Shown here in pieces: positions 15,177 through 23,806 of a DNA stretch of 64,000 nt. The notes under the pieces were generated by a model, which worked only from the letters and a program-made list of their open reading frames with translations, was not told where the DNA came from and ran no database searches. The DNA is taken from assembly GCA_963840435.1 (NCBI GenBank), contig CAWIYY010000006.1:135167-199166 (forward strand). The letters are read 5' to 3'. Origin of the DNA: Bog-473 sp963840435. Lineage in GTDB: Bacteria; Actinomycetota; Acidimicrobiia; Acidimicrobiales; RAAP-2. Position numbers and translations under genes: made by a program. Numbering within the stretch: the stretch's first letter is position 1; every line of letters starts with the position of its first letter.

Positions 15177-15564
15177 CGGGGTGCGTCGTCGCTGTCAGTT
15201 GCTACCGGCGTTGCCGATCACCCAGGGCTCTCAGCCCCTCGACCGGCGCGAGCCAGGACCACGCAAGCCCCAAAAAAGGGAAGGCTGTGGTGATCCCGCG
15301 GACGAGCCTGGGCGGAGTCCCGAAAACGGTGGGGAAGCGCGACCGCCCCTTGAGGGAGCAGTCTGGCGGTCAGGAGAGCGGCGACCAGCACGGTCCCCGC
15401 TTTGGTTTTGCCGACACCGCAGGGACACTTGTGGTCGGAACTCGGCGCGCCGCCCCGGCTCGGGTTCGTATCTGGGCGCTCAGACCCCGCCGAGGCCTGA
15501 AGGGGTTGTTCATCTAGCCGGCGATCCGGTTGTCGTTGGTCGCGAAACGCGCGAAAATTTCGCT
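15177..15564. other. Region without a supported gene
   Basis: No convincing gene. The minus strand has a short Walker-A-like GVGKTKAGT between 15218 and 15634, which might be a fragment of an ATPase or helicase, but the flanking residues give no family. This stretch and the cyclase remnant beside it look like a degraded interval. Confidence 0.4.
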
Positions 15565-15942
15565 GTGAGTGAACACGCGAAGAATCGGTCCAGGGACGTG
15601 ATCCATGAACGGCCCAAGACGGAGTGGCATGCACTGCTCGATGAGGTCACGAAGGTGCGCACCGGCGACGACGTCACGATTGAGGTGTTGGACAGCGAGT
15701 TCGGCGACGCTTTCGAGGCGGAGCGGATGCCGCTGGCCTACGTCGAGTACGACGAACACGCCGACGAAGCATCGGTCGCCGTGGGTGGCCTGGACGGCCG
15801 CTATCCAGTTGTTCTCCGCCATTCGATCGAGCACCCCAGCTCCATCCTCACGGATGCGAAGCCTCCCAGGCTGCCGCTCGTCATTCAGATCGTGGGGGCT
15901 GATGGGTCCGAAACCCTGGTGACCGTCCTTCCTCGCTCTTAG
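15565..15942 (+). CDS. DUF5335-like hypothetical protein
   Basis: A 125-residue soluble, acidic protein. The layout (TEWHALLDEVTKVRTGDDVTIEVLDSEFG, split here for length: an N-terminal helix then a beta strand pair, followed by ERMPLAYVEYDE and later VLRHSIEHPSSI) resembles the actinobacterial DUF5335 family from memory. The GTG at 15565 gives a normal family length; the frame is open far upstream but that part reads as non-coding. The function is unknown. It lies 53 bases before the DUF5996 gene on the same strand. Confidence 0.62.
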   Translation: MSEHAKNRSRDVIHERPKTEWHALLDEVTKVRTGDDVTIEVLDSEFGDAFEAERMPLAYVEYDEHADEASVAVGGLDGRYPVVLRHSIEHPSSILTDAKPPRLPLVIQIVGADGSETLVTVLPRS

Positions 15943-15995
15943 GCTGAGCTCCATCCAGAAACCGATTCCTTTGCTGTGCCATCCAGCGTGCGAAT

Positions 15996-16940
15996 GTGCT
16001 CACTGTTAGCGTGACAGGGGTGCGGTCCGGGTGGTCGACCCTTTCCTATGAGCAGTGGCACGAGACCTGCGACACGCTGCATGCGCACACGCAACTCCTC
16101 GGCAAGCTCGCGGTGGCAGTCGCACCTCCCGAGCCACAGCTCCAGCACGCAGCCCTACGCCTGACAGCACGGGGTTGGGAATCAGCACCTCTGCCGGCGC
16201 CGGACGGCTCGGGCACGTTCGTCGCCCTGGTCGATCTCCGCACACACGAGCTGGTGGTGGAGGCCAGCAACGGGGGAGTGCGCCGGGTGGCGTTGATGCC
16301 GAATCGCTCTGTGGGCGTCGTGACGCGCGAGGTTCTCGCCGCGATCCGCGACCTTGTCGGCCCGATCGAGATCAATCCGAATCCCCAAGAGGTGCCGTGG
16401 CACGTTCCCCTCGACGAGGACGAGGAGCACGCAAGGTATGACCCCGATCAGGTCGCGCTGTATTTCGCTGCTGCGACCCAGGCGGCGCTTGTCCTTGCTG
16501 AATTCCGTGCGCCGTATCGGGGACGCTCCACGCCAGTCAATGCATGGTGGGGATCGTTCGATCTGGCGGTGAGCCTGTTTTCGGGTGTCCCGGCCGATCC
16601 TCCCTCCAACAATTTCATCATGCGCAATGCGATGGATGCTCAAGAGGTCGCCATTGGCTGGTGGCCCGGCGACAGGAACTACGACGGGGCCGCGTTCTAT
16701 GCCTATGCCCACCCTGCCCCCGAGAGCTTTCAGGCGCTCACGCTCTCCCCCAAGGCAGCACACTGGAATTCGGAACTCGGTGAGTACATCCTCGACTGGT
16801 CCGACGTCTGTCGGAGTGCCGACCCCCATGCGGCTGGCCTCGAGTTCGCCCATTCGGCCTTCCGCCACGCCTGTCTTGTGTGCGGTTGGGATCCGGCATT
16901 TCCCGCCAGCATGGAGGGCAAACCTCCGCCCGTCGCCTGA
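15996..16940 (+). CDS. DUF5996 family protein
   Basis: A 314-residue soluble protein matching the DUF5996 pattern: an N-terminal YEQWHETCDTLHAHTQLLGK, LTARGWESAPLP, a central VPLDEDEEHARYDPDQV, then VNAWWGSFDLAVSLFSG and GWWPGD-(x)n-FYAYAHP. Length is normal. The biochemical role of the family is unknown to me. The start is uncertain: GTG at 15996, 16011 or 16020 are all in frame and the conserved region begins around residue 13. No membrane segment or signal peptide. Confidence 0.8.
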   Translation: MLTVSVTGVRSGWSTLSYEQWHETCDTLHAHTQLLGKLAVAVAPPEPQLQHAALRLTARGWESAPLPAPDGSGTFVALVDLRTHELVVEASNGGVRRVALMPNRSVGVVTREVLAAIRDLVGPIEINPNPQEVPWHVPLDEDEEHARYDPDQVALYFAAATQAALVLAEFRAPYRGRSTPVNAWWGSFDLAVSLFSGVPADPPSNNFIMRNAMDAQEVAIGWWPGDRNYDGAAFYAYAHPAPESFQALTLSPKAAHWNSELGEYILDWSDVCRSADPHAAGLEFAHSAFRHACLVCGWDPAFPASMEGKPPPVA

Positions 16941-17246
16941 GCTGCGTTGTGACGCCCGTCCGCACGCCAGCACCGCCGGCCGCCCCCTTCGGCGCGAGGC
17001 ATGCCTGTCGTGGCCGTGAACAGTCAGCGGCACCGAGCCGGGCCGGCGAAAGGGTGACTCCGGTTCGCCAGGTCAGAGGGAATGGATTCGTTTTGCCGGT
17101 CGGATGTCGAGTGCGCCTCGTTCCGCTTCGCAGGCGTGGGTGGCGGGTGGCGAGTGCCAAAAACCGCCTCGAGAACGATCCTTCCAGCCCCCAGCTTCGT
17201 AGATCTGACTGAGAAGTACGATAAACGGATGAGGAGACGAGACGCT
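16941..17246. other. Intergenic region before the Y-x4-D operon
   Basis: No gene supported. It probably carries the promoter of the operon starting at 17247; I cannot name -35/-10 boxes with confidence. A ribosome-binding site, GAGGAGA (17231-17237), lies at its end. Confidence 0.4.
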
Positions 17247-17798
17247 ATGAAGCAGGGAACTCAGGGGCGGAGCTCGACCCACAAGGTCTCACTTGGGCGG
17301 ATCGCCGGTGCCGCCGTGGCCCTCGGCGGGTTGTCCGGATTGGTCCTGGCCGAGGGAGCGGCGAGTGCCGCAACGAACGTCGTCGTTTCGACGACCAAGA
17401 ACGCCAAACTCGGCACGATCTTGGTGAGCGGTAAGACCGTCTACACCTTGAAGGCGAGCAAGACAGCGTGCTCCACGGAGTGCTTGAAGATCTGGCCGGC
17501 ACTTGTTTTGCCGCATGGAGCGAAGAAGCCCATGGCTGGAAAAGGTGTCAGCGCTTCGAAGCTCGGGACCGTCAAGCGGAGCAATGGCGCTCTCCAGGTG
17601 ACGTACGCCGGGAAGCCGCTCTATTGGTTCTCCGGTGACTCTGGTGCCGGCCAAGTGCATGGAGACATCACGGACCTGTGGGGTAAGTGGTCCGCCGTGG
17701 TCACTGCAAAGCCGGCCGGCTCGAGTTCGAGCTCGACCCCGACCTCGAACTCCGGTTCGGGTGGGTCAACCGCCGGTTCGGGGGGCGCAGCGTTCTAG
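17247..17798 (+). CDS. Secreted Y-x4-D repeat protein (Lipoprotein_15/COG4315 type)
   Basis: A 183-residue exported protein. The signal segment is GRIAGAAVALGGLSGLVLAEGAASAA, split as a hydrophobic core from residue ~17 and an AxA-type cleavage site near residue 40. The mature part has two copies of the secreted repeat: TVYTLKASKTACSTECLKIWPAL and PLYWFSGDSGAGQVHGD; the conserved Y-x4-D pattern is visible in YWFSGD. There is no lipobox cysteine, so it is probably free or held by its Ser/Gly tail. GAGGAGA lies 9 bases before the ATG at 17247. It heads an operon that ends with a membrane protein carrying the same domain (20207-21115). The function of this domain is unknown; redox or envelope roles have been proposed. 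Confidence 0.8.
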   Translation: MKQGTQGRSSTHKVSLGRIAGAAVALGGLSGLVLAEGAASAATNVVVSTTKNAKLGTILVSGKTVYTLKASKTACSTECLKIWPALVLPHGAKKPMAGKGVSASKLGTVKRSNGALQVTYAGKPLYWFSGDSGAGQVHGDITDLWGKWSAVVTAKPAGSSSSSTPTSNSGSGGSTAGSGGAAF

Positions 17799-17826
17799 TG
17801 GCCAGATTCGCGATCGGAGAGAGATC

Positions 17827-18966
17827 GTGTCTTCTGTTCTAGTTGGGCCGTCTCGCTCTCCCGGGGCACCGACCGCGTCTGCGGAACGGAGGTCTCGGGA
17901 GGCGAGCCGGCTGTGGAGCGCGCTCTCGTCTCGTGTCTACCTCCCTGCAGTAGGAATTGCGGCTTTGGCCGCAATTCTGGTCGGGATTGGCTGGTCCGAT
18001 GACTGGGGCGGTGAGCGTTTCACCGGGTCCCTCACAAGTCTCCGCGTGGTCCTCGTAGGCCCGTTGGCTCTGGCGATCATCGGGGTCTTCCTGGTCGTGG
18101 AGCGACTATGGCCGGCCCAGCCGCGACCGCTCTTTGCTCGCGGCTACCGGCACGACCTCCTGCTGACCGTCATGAACGCGACGCTTGTTGCGCCACTTGT
18201 CACTGCGCTCACGCTCACTTTCGTGGAGGTGATTCGCTCGGGTCTGCCGTGGGTCGTCCTGCCGAAGATCGGGATACTTCCACGCTGGGGCGCGATTGCC
18301 GTCATTGTCGTGGCCATGGATGGTTTGAATTGGTTTGTCCATCTCGCCAACCACCGCGTGCGAATGCTCTGGCGCTTCCATGAGCTTCACCATTCGCAAG
18401 AGGACATGAGTGTCTTGACGGTCTTTCGCACGCATCCACTGATCCACATCTCGTACCTCCTGGCCCTCATTCCAGGTGTGGTGCTACTGGCCAACGGGGC
18501 GGCGTCGATCACCGTTCTCGTTGTGTACGGCGGCATCGTGGCCTTCGCGCATTCGAATACCCGACTGGGCTTCGGGCCCTTGCGACGAGTCTTTGTGAGT
18601 CCGAACTATCACCGTATCCATCACCAATTGGACGGACCACAGGACGTCAACTTGGGCTTCGCGCTCACGATCTGGGATCAGATCTTCCATTGCGCGGTGT
18701 TCCCGAGCGAAGCCACCGTGAGGATCGATACGGGATTGCCGGGTCGACCGCTGACGGTGGAGCAGTCCACGGCGCGCCCGCAACACCTCTCCGTCCTTGC
18801 GGCACAGCTGGTGGCGCCGTTCCGGCCCATGCGCCAGTCGGTGGAGCCTCCGTCGCTGCACTGGGTCTCGGGTGGATCTGAACCTTCGGATGGCGAGACC
18901 TCCCGCGGAGACGAGGGTCGGCCAGACCACCTCGATGTGTCGGTGGGGGAGTCAGCGTCATGGTAA
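17827..18966 (+). CDS. Fatty acid hydroxylase / sterol desaturase family membrane enzyme
   Basis: A 379-residue integral membrane di-iron enzyme. Histidine boxes are intact: HLANH, HELHH, THPLIH and NYHRIHH, the pattern of the fatty acid hydroxylase superfamily. Hydrophobic segments lie at ~40-60, 75-97, 115-140 and around 230-260. The substrate is probably a lipid or isoprenoid, but it cannot be assigned. The GTG at 17827 follows GGAGAGAG closely; the frame is open upstream inside the previous gene. The C-terminal ~75 residues are hydrophilic and beyond the usual domain. It overlaps the DoxX gene by 7 bases, so both are likely co-translated. Confidence 0.85.
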   Translation: MSSVLVGPSRSPGAPTASAERRSREASRLWSALSSRVYLPAVGIAALAAILVGIGWSDDWGGERFTGSLTSLRVVLVGPLALAIIGVFLVVERLWPAQPRPLFARGYRHDLLLTVMNATLVAPLVTALTLTFVEVIRSGLPWVVLPKIGILPRWGAIAVIVVAMDGLNWFVHLANHRVRMLWRFHELHHSQEDMSVLTVFRTHPLIHISYLLALIPGVVLLANGAASITVLVVYGGIVAFAHSNTRLGFGPLRRVFVSPNYHRIHHQLDGPQDVNLGFALTIWDQIFHCAVFPSEATVRIDTGLPGRPLTVEQSTARPQHLSVLAAQLVAPFRPMRQSVEPPSLHWVSGGSEPSDGETSRGDEGRPDHLDVSVGESASW

Positions 18967-19469
18967 CGGCGACGGTCGGGACTCATCGGATCTCGGGTCG
19001 AACGCTGGTCGCGACAGTGTTCAGCACCCGTCCGACGCTTCCCGCGCTCGACTGGGCTCTTCTTGTTGCCCGCATCGGGTTGGCCTGGATCTTCATCTAC
19101 TACGGAGCGGGAAAGCTCTTCGGTTCGTTCAACGGTCCCGGTATCCACGGGACCGCCCTGTACTTCTCGCAGACCGCCCACCTCCATCCTGGCGGGCTGT
19201 TCGCCGTCCTCGGTGGCCTGATCGAGTTCGGAGGCGGAATTGCACTGGCCCTCGGTCTCTGTTCACGCCTCGCCGGCGTGGCTCTGTTCGGGGACATGGT
19301 GATGGCGATGATCACCGTCACTTGGGCCACGGGGATCAACAACAGGTCCAATCCGCCCGGCTACCAACTGAACCTTGCGCTCGCTGTCCTGGCGCTTGTC
19401 GTTGCGCTTCTCGGTTCCGGGCGTTTCAGTCTCGACGCACTCATCGAGCGACGCGTCGTCGCGGCCTAG
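18960..19469 (+). CDS. DoxX family membrane protein
   Basis: A 169-residue protein with four membrane segments of the DoxX type. The usual first helix (LLVARIGLAWIFIYYGAGKLF), the glycine-rich third region (GGLIEFGGGIALALGL) and the NPPGYQLNLAL end are visible. DoxX proteins are linked to quinone or sulfur redox and to membrane oxidoreductase complexes in several bacteria; the role here is unknown. It overlaps the upstream hydroxylase by 7 bases. A second, different DoxX protein lies at 39631-40467. Confidence 0.85.
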   Translation: MVTATVGTHRISGRTLVATVFSTRPTLPALDWALLVARIGLAWIFIYYGAGKLFGSFNGPGIHGTALYFSQTAHLHPGGLFAVLGGLIEFGGGIALALGLCSRLAGVALFGDMVMAMITVTWATGINNRSNPPGYQLNLALAVLALVVALLGSGRFSLDALIERRVVAA

Positions 19470-19621
19470 CCGTGGCGGTGAGCACTCGGACGCGGCCGGA
19501 CAGTCGTCATGGAGAACCGACCAGCCTCGAGGCAGGATCGACGGAAGCACTGCCCTCGGGCTGGCGCCGTGGGCTGACGGTCGGCCGCTCGCCGTCGGCC
19601 AGCCGATGCATCAGGATCTCG

Positions 19622-20203
19622 ATGAACCTGGTCGGCGCCGCGGGCGCCGCCTACTTCGCCGAGGCCACCCTCCGGGGCTACCTGCAGACGCATCGGCCTC
19701 TGGGCGTGGTCTTCCTGGCCGAGCAGATGTGGGTCGTCGTCGCGTATCTGATCCGCCGTCCGGCGCGCACCGTGAGCCGCCGGTGGGGCGATTGGGCCCT
19801 TGCTTTCGGCGGAACGTTCGGGGGGGTGTTGCTCCGACCGGTCGGGGCCCATCCGCAATGGGGGGTCACCACCGGTCTGGTCCTTCAACTGGTCGGTCTG
19901 GCGATCTGTGTGACTTCGTTCCTCGCCCTGGGCCGATCCTTCGGTTTTGTGGCTGCAGACCGCGGGCTTGTGCGAAGGGGTCCGTACGCCGTCGTCCGCC
20001 ACCCGATTTATGCGTCCTACCTCCTGCTTCAGCTCGGGTACGTGCTGCAGAGCATCTCGTTGCGCAACGCTCTCGTCGTGCTGTTCGCGTCCGGTTGCAA
20101 CGTCGGCCGCGCTGTCGTTGAGGACCGCCTGCTCGCGACGAACGACGCTTCCGGCGACTATCGCAACCAGGTGCGCTGGAGACTGATCCCTGGGGTCTGG
20201 TAG
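19622..20203 (+). CDS. Isoprenylcysteine carboxyl methyltransferase-like membrane protein
   Basis: A 193-residue protein with about five membrane segments and the SAM-binding signature of the ICMT/PEMT superfamily near the C-terminus (RRGPYAVVRHPIYASYLL). It probably methylates a lipid or isoprenoid. I chose the ATG at 19622 because AGGA (19613-19616) lies ahead of it. In-frame GTG codons at 19472 and 19478, directly after the DoxX stop, would add ~50 hydrophilic residues. The next gene starts 3 bases after the stop. True protein prenylation is not expected in bacteria, so quinone, lipid or phospholipid methylation is more likely. Confidence 0.78.
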   Translation: MNLVGAAGAAYFAEATLRGYLQTHRPLGVVFLAEQMWVVVAYLIRRPARTVSRRWGDWALAFGGTFGGVLLRPVGAHPQWGVTTGLVLQLVGLAICVTSFLALGRSFGFVAADRGLVRRGPYAVVRHPIYASYLLLQLGYVLQSISLRNALVVLFASGCNVGRAVVEDRLLATNDASGDYRNQVRWRLIPGVW

Positions 20204-20206
20204 CGC

Positions 20207-21115
20207 ATGGCGCGGAGTTCGCTCGTTGGAGCACCCGATACCCAGCCGGGCACGTCCCTCGTCTGGCTCGCAGCGCGGTTCACAGGGGCCGGACTGCTCA
20301 TTGCGACCGGCGCGATCCACCTCGACCTGTATCTCACCGGGTACCGGACGATTCCGACGATCGGTTGGCTGTTCCTGCTGCAGGTGATTACGGCGTTTGT
20401 CCTCGGTGCGGTCCTCCTCGTGTCGACGAGCCGCCTGGTTGCGGCGGCGGGCGCCGGCTTCGCGATCGCCACCCTCGGCGGGTACGTGTTGTCGTTGCGT
20501 GTCAGCCTGTTCGGGTTTCGAGAGGTGCGTACGACCGCCGGGATCGTGGCCGGGGCGATCGAGATCGCAACGTTCGCAGTCCTCAGCGCGTTCGCTCTAC
20601 GTCCATTCCCCGAGCGAGAATCCTCCGCGCGGGCGATTGGCGATGGGACGGCCGAGCCGCTCCAGCAGTACGTCCGGGCCGGCCGGTGGGCAGTGACCGC
20701 GTTCACCGTTGTGGTCCTGGTGGTGCTCGGCGTTTCACTTGCGGCCGGCGAACCGGGGTCCACCAGCAGCGAATCCTCCCGTGCTCAGCTTGAGGTCAGG
20801 CAGATCCATGGCGTGTCGGTCCTCACCAATGCGCGTGGGTACACGTTGTACTGGTTCGCACCTGATACGTCGGGCAAGTCGACCTGCTATGGCACGTGTG
20901 CGACCTACTGGCCGCCCGTGACCGGCACTCCGGTCGCGGGAGCGGGCGTGACGGGCAAGGTCGGAACGATCAAACGAACCGGCGGTGCGACCCAGGTCAC
21001 CTACGAGGGCCATCCGCTCTACACCTACATTGGAGACTCTGCTCCCGGCCAGTCCACCGGCAACGACATCAACCTGAACGGTGGATTGTGGTTCGAGACA
21101 CGTGCCTCGGGCTGA
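20207..21115 (+). CDS. Membrane protein with C-terminal Y-x4-D secreted repeat domain
   Basis: A 302-residue fusion. Residues ~20-190 hold about five membrane helices, four in the first half and a fifth near 165-185. Residues ~200-302 are a COG4315-type secreted repeat domain (YTLYWFAPDTSGKSTCYGTC, then PLYTYIGDSAPGQSTGND). The topology should put that domain outside the cell. It closes the operon begun by the soluble secreted repeat protein at 17247, so two versions of this domain bracket a hydroxylase, a DoxX protein and a methyltransferase. I infer a shared envelope redox or lipid function, not shown by the sequence. Confidence 0.78.
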   Translation: MARSSLVGAPDTQPGTSLVWLAARFTGAGLLIATGAIHLDLYLTGYRTIPTIGWLFLLQVITAFVLGAVLLVSTSRLVAAAGAGFAIATLGGYVLSLRVSLFGFREVRTTAGIVAGAIEIATFAVLSAFALRPFPERESSARAIGDGTAEPLQQYVRAGRWAVTAFTVVVLVVLGVSLAAGEPGSTSSESSRAQLEVRQIHGVSVLTNARGYTLYWFAPDTSGKSTCYGTCATYWPPVTGTPVAGAGVTGKVGTIKRTGGATQVTYEGHPLYTYIGDSAPGQSTGNDINLNGGLWFETRASG

Positions 21116-21335
21116 ACCCGGGAGATGGCGTTTTGTGAAGGCCCGAAGCACTCGAGACCTCACGACATGCCCAGCGGGCTCCAAGAGCTGCGCGTCCCAC
21201 TCGCCAGCGTGGTCGGTCGGCACACCGGGTGCTGTCGACAGATCGGCACGGGGTTGCGCAACCAACCCGTGCTCGCCCCGACCACAGCGTGCTGCCCAGC
21301 GCTCCGAGCACGAGGAAAAGCCCGTTGTGAGGCCC

Positions 21336-21917
21336 TCACCTGGGCGGACGGACGCAACGCCGAGGCGAGAGGAGCAAGGCTCGGAGCTCCGGCGCCTCGC
21401 CGAAAATATGACGTGCGGCGTTCACTCCATAGAGCTCGTTCGCAAGAGCGAAACGTGCGAGACCACTGTGCAGACGGTCTTGAGCAGTCCAGGCCGCGCA
21501 CTCGTCATCGAGATCGAAGCCGTAGCCACACCAGGCATGACCGATGAGGTCGTGGACTGCTCGGAACCGATCGAACGCGCCGCCGAACTCACAGCCAAGG
21601 AGGGGGTGAAGACGCTCTCCGACAACGGCAGCTGAGGTGATCTCGAGAGTGCCGTTCGCCCGCACCGCACAGATGAGTTCTGCGTCGCTCTCATACGGTC
21701 GGGCACAACGGGTGAAGACCACTCGCACCGTCCGAGGACAGACGTCTTCGGTGATGTGGGCGTAGAGGCAGTCCGTTTCGACTTGAAGCTGCCTGTAGGC
21801 CTCGACAACCGCAGCATTGTGATGGGCGCTTCGCGAATGCAAATACCATTCGCCCACCGTGTCAGCCGTCGAAGGCGCAAGCCCGAAGGGCGCGTCCACA
21901 TCGACGTCGGGCCTCAT
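21336..21917 (-). CDS. Conserved hypothetical protein with HDxxGH motif
   Basis: A 193-residue soluble protein. It begins TVGEWYLHSRSAHHN and AYRQLQVET, and later carries FRAVHDLIGHAWCGYGFDLDDE (H122-D123 to G126-H127, split for length), then AAWTAQDRLHSGLARFALANELYGVNAA. I recall this block (VHD-x2-GH, AW, then E-x2-GxN) from uncharacterised actinobacterial and mycobacteriophage proteins; the function is not known to me. The paired histidines and acidic residues suggest a metal site. I start at the ATG at 21917; the frame is open to a TTG at 22118, overlapping the upstream gene. The phage link hints at past transfer. Confidence 0.6.
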   Translation of the reverse strand: MRPDVDVDAPFGLAPSTADTVGEWYLHSRSAHHNAAVVEAYRQLQVETDCLYAHITEDVCPRTVRVVFTRCARPYESDAELICAVRANGTLEITSAAVVGERLHPLLGCEFGGAFDRFRAVHDLIGHAWCGYGFDLDDECAAWTAQDRLHSGLARFALANELYGVNAARHIFGEAPELRALLLSPRRCVRPPR

Positions 21918-22084
21918 GTGATCGCGTGCGTTCGGGCGTCTCGATGCTTCCAGACCCGCGTGGCCGACGACGCGTAGCTCCTGCCCGCTGGCGACTCGCC
22001 CGGGTTCTGGGACCGGTCGTTGTCCGCGGGAGCGCGCCATTCTTAGGCCCGAACCGGGAGCACGGGGGAGCGACTTTCGACGGT

Positions 22085-22315
22085 CTAGCTGTTCTGGTTC
22101 AAACTCTCGTGACGCCAACCGTCCTTGTATTCGGCGTCATGGAGCCGACGGACGATATGCGCATAATGGTCGAGCTGATCGGCGGCTGTTTGTGCCTCGT
22201 GGTAATCCTTGCCGTGGTCACGCGCCGCCGTCTTCTGTTCGGCGCGCTTCCGGACGATCCGGAGCTCCTCGTGTGCGTGTTCAACAATCTTCTCCAGAGT
22301 TTGCTCAAGGTTCAT
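22085..22315 (-). CDS. Small helical hypothetical protein
   Basis: A 76-residue charged protein, almost entirely alpha-helical by composition (LEKIVEHAHEELRIVRKRAEQK, split here as one long helix; then TAADQLDHYAHIVRRLHDAEY). A good Shine-Dalgarno (GGAGAGG) precedes the ATG. It lies upstream of the HDxxGH protein on the same strand. There is no recognised family. The length and charge pattern suit a coiled-coil adaptor or small stress protein, but this is only description. Confidence 0.65.
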   Translation of the reverse strand: MNLEQTLEKIVEHAHEELRIVRKRAEQKTAARDHGKDYHEAQTAADQLDHYAHIVRRLHDAEYKDGWRHESLNQNS

Positions 22316-22509
22316 CGTGTTCCTCTCCTTCGGAGTCGTTGGATCGGTGGAGACTCGGCAAGAACGGACAGGTCCAGAAGAAGGCCATTGTGTCGACCGG
22401 AACCACGGGAGAACACGAGAAGCGGACCCATTGCCTCACGGCCGGACGAGGGGTGTCGCCGTGGTGCCGAATCATTCCTGCCTTGGTCTGGTGGCCCGGA
22501 TGATGGGTG

Positions 22510-23520
22510 TCAGATTCCGGTGTGCTCCGCTCGGACCGGGTCAGGGTCCGGTACATGCGGCATGAGCGCATTCGGCGGAATCGTGCCGAATTGACCGGCC
22601 TCGAAGTCCTCGAGTGCTTGCCCGATCTCCGCTCGGGTGTTCATGACGAATGGTCCGTAGTGTTCGACGGGCTCTTTGATCGGTCGGCCCCCCAGGAGGA
22701 GGATCTCGAGTTGGTCGCTGTCCGAGTCCTGGCGGTCGTCCGCCCTGATGGCCATCCAGCTGCCGGAATCGAACGCCACCAACTGGCCGCCCTTGACCGG
22801 CCTCCCGTCGCTCCCGGCACGCCCCGATCCGGCGAGCACGTAGACGAGTGCGTTGAAGCCGGAATCCCACGGCAACTCGAGTAGCGCACCCGGAGCGAGG
22901 CTGGCGTGCATCAGCGCCATCGGCGTGTGGGTGGCCCCGGGACCGCGGTGCTCGCCGAGTCTGCCGGCGATGACCCGCACCAGCGCGCCGCCGTCGGCAG
23001 TCGAGACGACAGCGACCTGGTCGGCTTCGAGCCCCTGGTAGGCCGGCGGGATCATCTTGTCCTTTGCCGGGAGGTTCACCCAGAGCTGAATGCCGTGAAA
23101 GAGCCCGCCCGAGACGACAAGATCCTCGGGAGGCGTCTCGATGTGCAAAATCCCCCGACCGGCCGTCATCCATTGCGTGGCCCCGTCGGTGATGAGGCCA
23201 CCTCCCCCTTGGGAGTCCTGGTGGGCAAAGGTTCCGTCGATCATGTAGGTCACCGTCTCGAATCCTCGATGGGGATGCCAGGGGGTTCCTTTGGGTTCAC
23301 CTGGTGCGTAGTTGACCGCACCCATCTGATCCATGTGAACAAACGGGTCGAGGTCAGCCAGGGGCAGGCCGGCAAATGCTCGGCGTACCGGGAACCCCTC
23401 TCCTTCCAGCCCACTCGGCGCGGTGGTGACGGACTTGACCGGGCGTTGGGCTGTCGCCGCCCGGTCGTGAACAGGGACTTTCGGTAGCTTTGACAGGTCG
23501 TCGACGGTCAGGGCAGGCAT
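22510..23520 (-). CDS. Pirin family protein
   Basis: A 336-residue bicupin of the pirin family. The N-terminal cupin has the metal-site motif HPHRGFETVTYMI and further HIET; the C-terminal cupin follows from ~200. Bacterial pirins bind Fe or similar metals; roles include quercetin dioxygenase activity and binding to metabolic enzymes. GGAGG immediately before the ATG at 23520 decides the start over an in-frame ATG 12 bases upstream. It is a single gene, divergent from zwf across a 286-base gap with nothing else recognised. Confidence 0.9.
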   Translation of the reverse strand: MPALTVDDLSKLPKVPVHDRAATAQRPVKSVTTAPSGLEGEGFPVRRAFAGLPLADLDPFVHMDQMGAVNYAPGEPKGTPWHPHRGFETVTYMIDGTFAHQDSQGGGGLITDGATQWMTAGRGILHIETPPEDLVVSGGLFHGIQLWVNLPAKDKMIPPAYQGLEADQVAVVSTADGGALVRVIAGRLGEHRGPGATHTPMALMHASLAPGALLELPWDSGFNALVYVLAGSGRAGSDGRPVKGGQLVAFDSGSWMAIRADDRQDSDSDQLEILLLGGRPIKEPVEHYGPFVMNTRAEIGQALEDFEAGQFGTIPPNALMPHVPDPDPVRAEHTGI

Positions 23521-23806
23521 CGGCACCTCCATTCGCTCGGTTGGCTCCTTCGTATGGCCGCGCCAACTCGCACCAATCTCATATTGTCATCGCAAGACGC
23601 TGTCTGTCTCGGGGAGACTCCCGGGGTGCTCTGGCGTCGTGATCGATGACGACGAGACCGGACCCGAGGGAGGAATCGTGAGGTGGTCGCCCGTGGAGCT
23701 CGGCGTCGAGACGAAGCTGGCCCAGGCGGCGAAGAGTCGTCGAGTGCCGCCATGGGTGCCGGGGCCATCGCGGCGCTTTCTTAGACCAGAAAGGTAACGA
23801 GGTCTC

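Noticed and set aside
14890..15942. 350-codon frame containing the DUF5335-like protein
   Set aside because: The first ~225 codons are low-complexity and lie over the cyclase remnant; only the part from 15565 looks coding.
18797..20203. 468-codon frame including the methyltransferase
   Set aside because: Only the last ~193 codons match the family; the rest overlaps the hydroxylase and DoxX genes in another frame.
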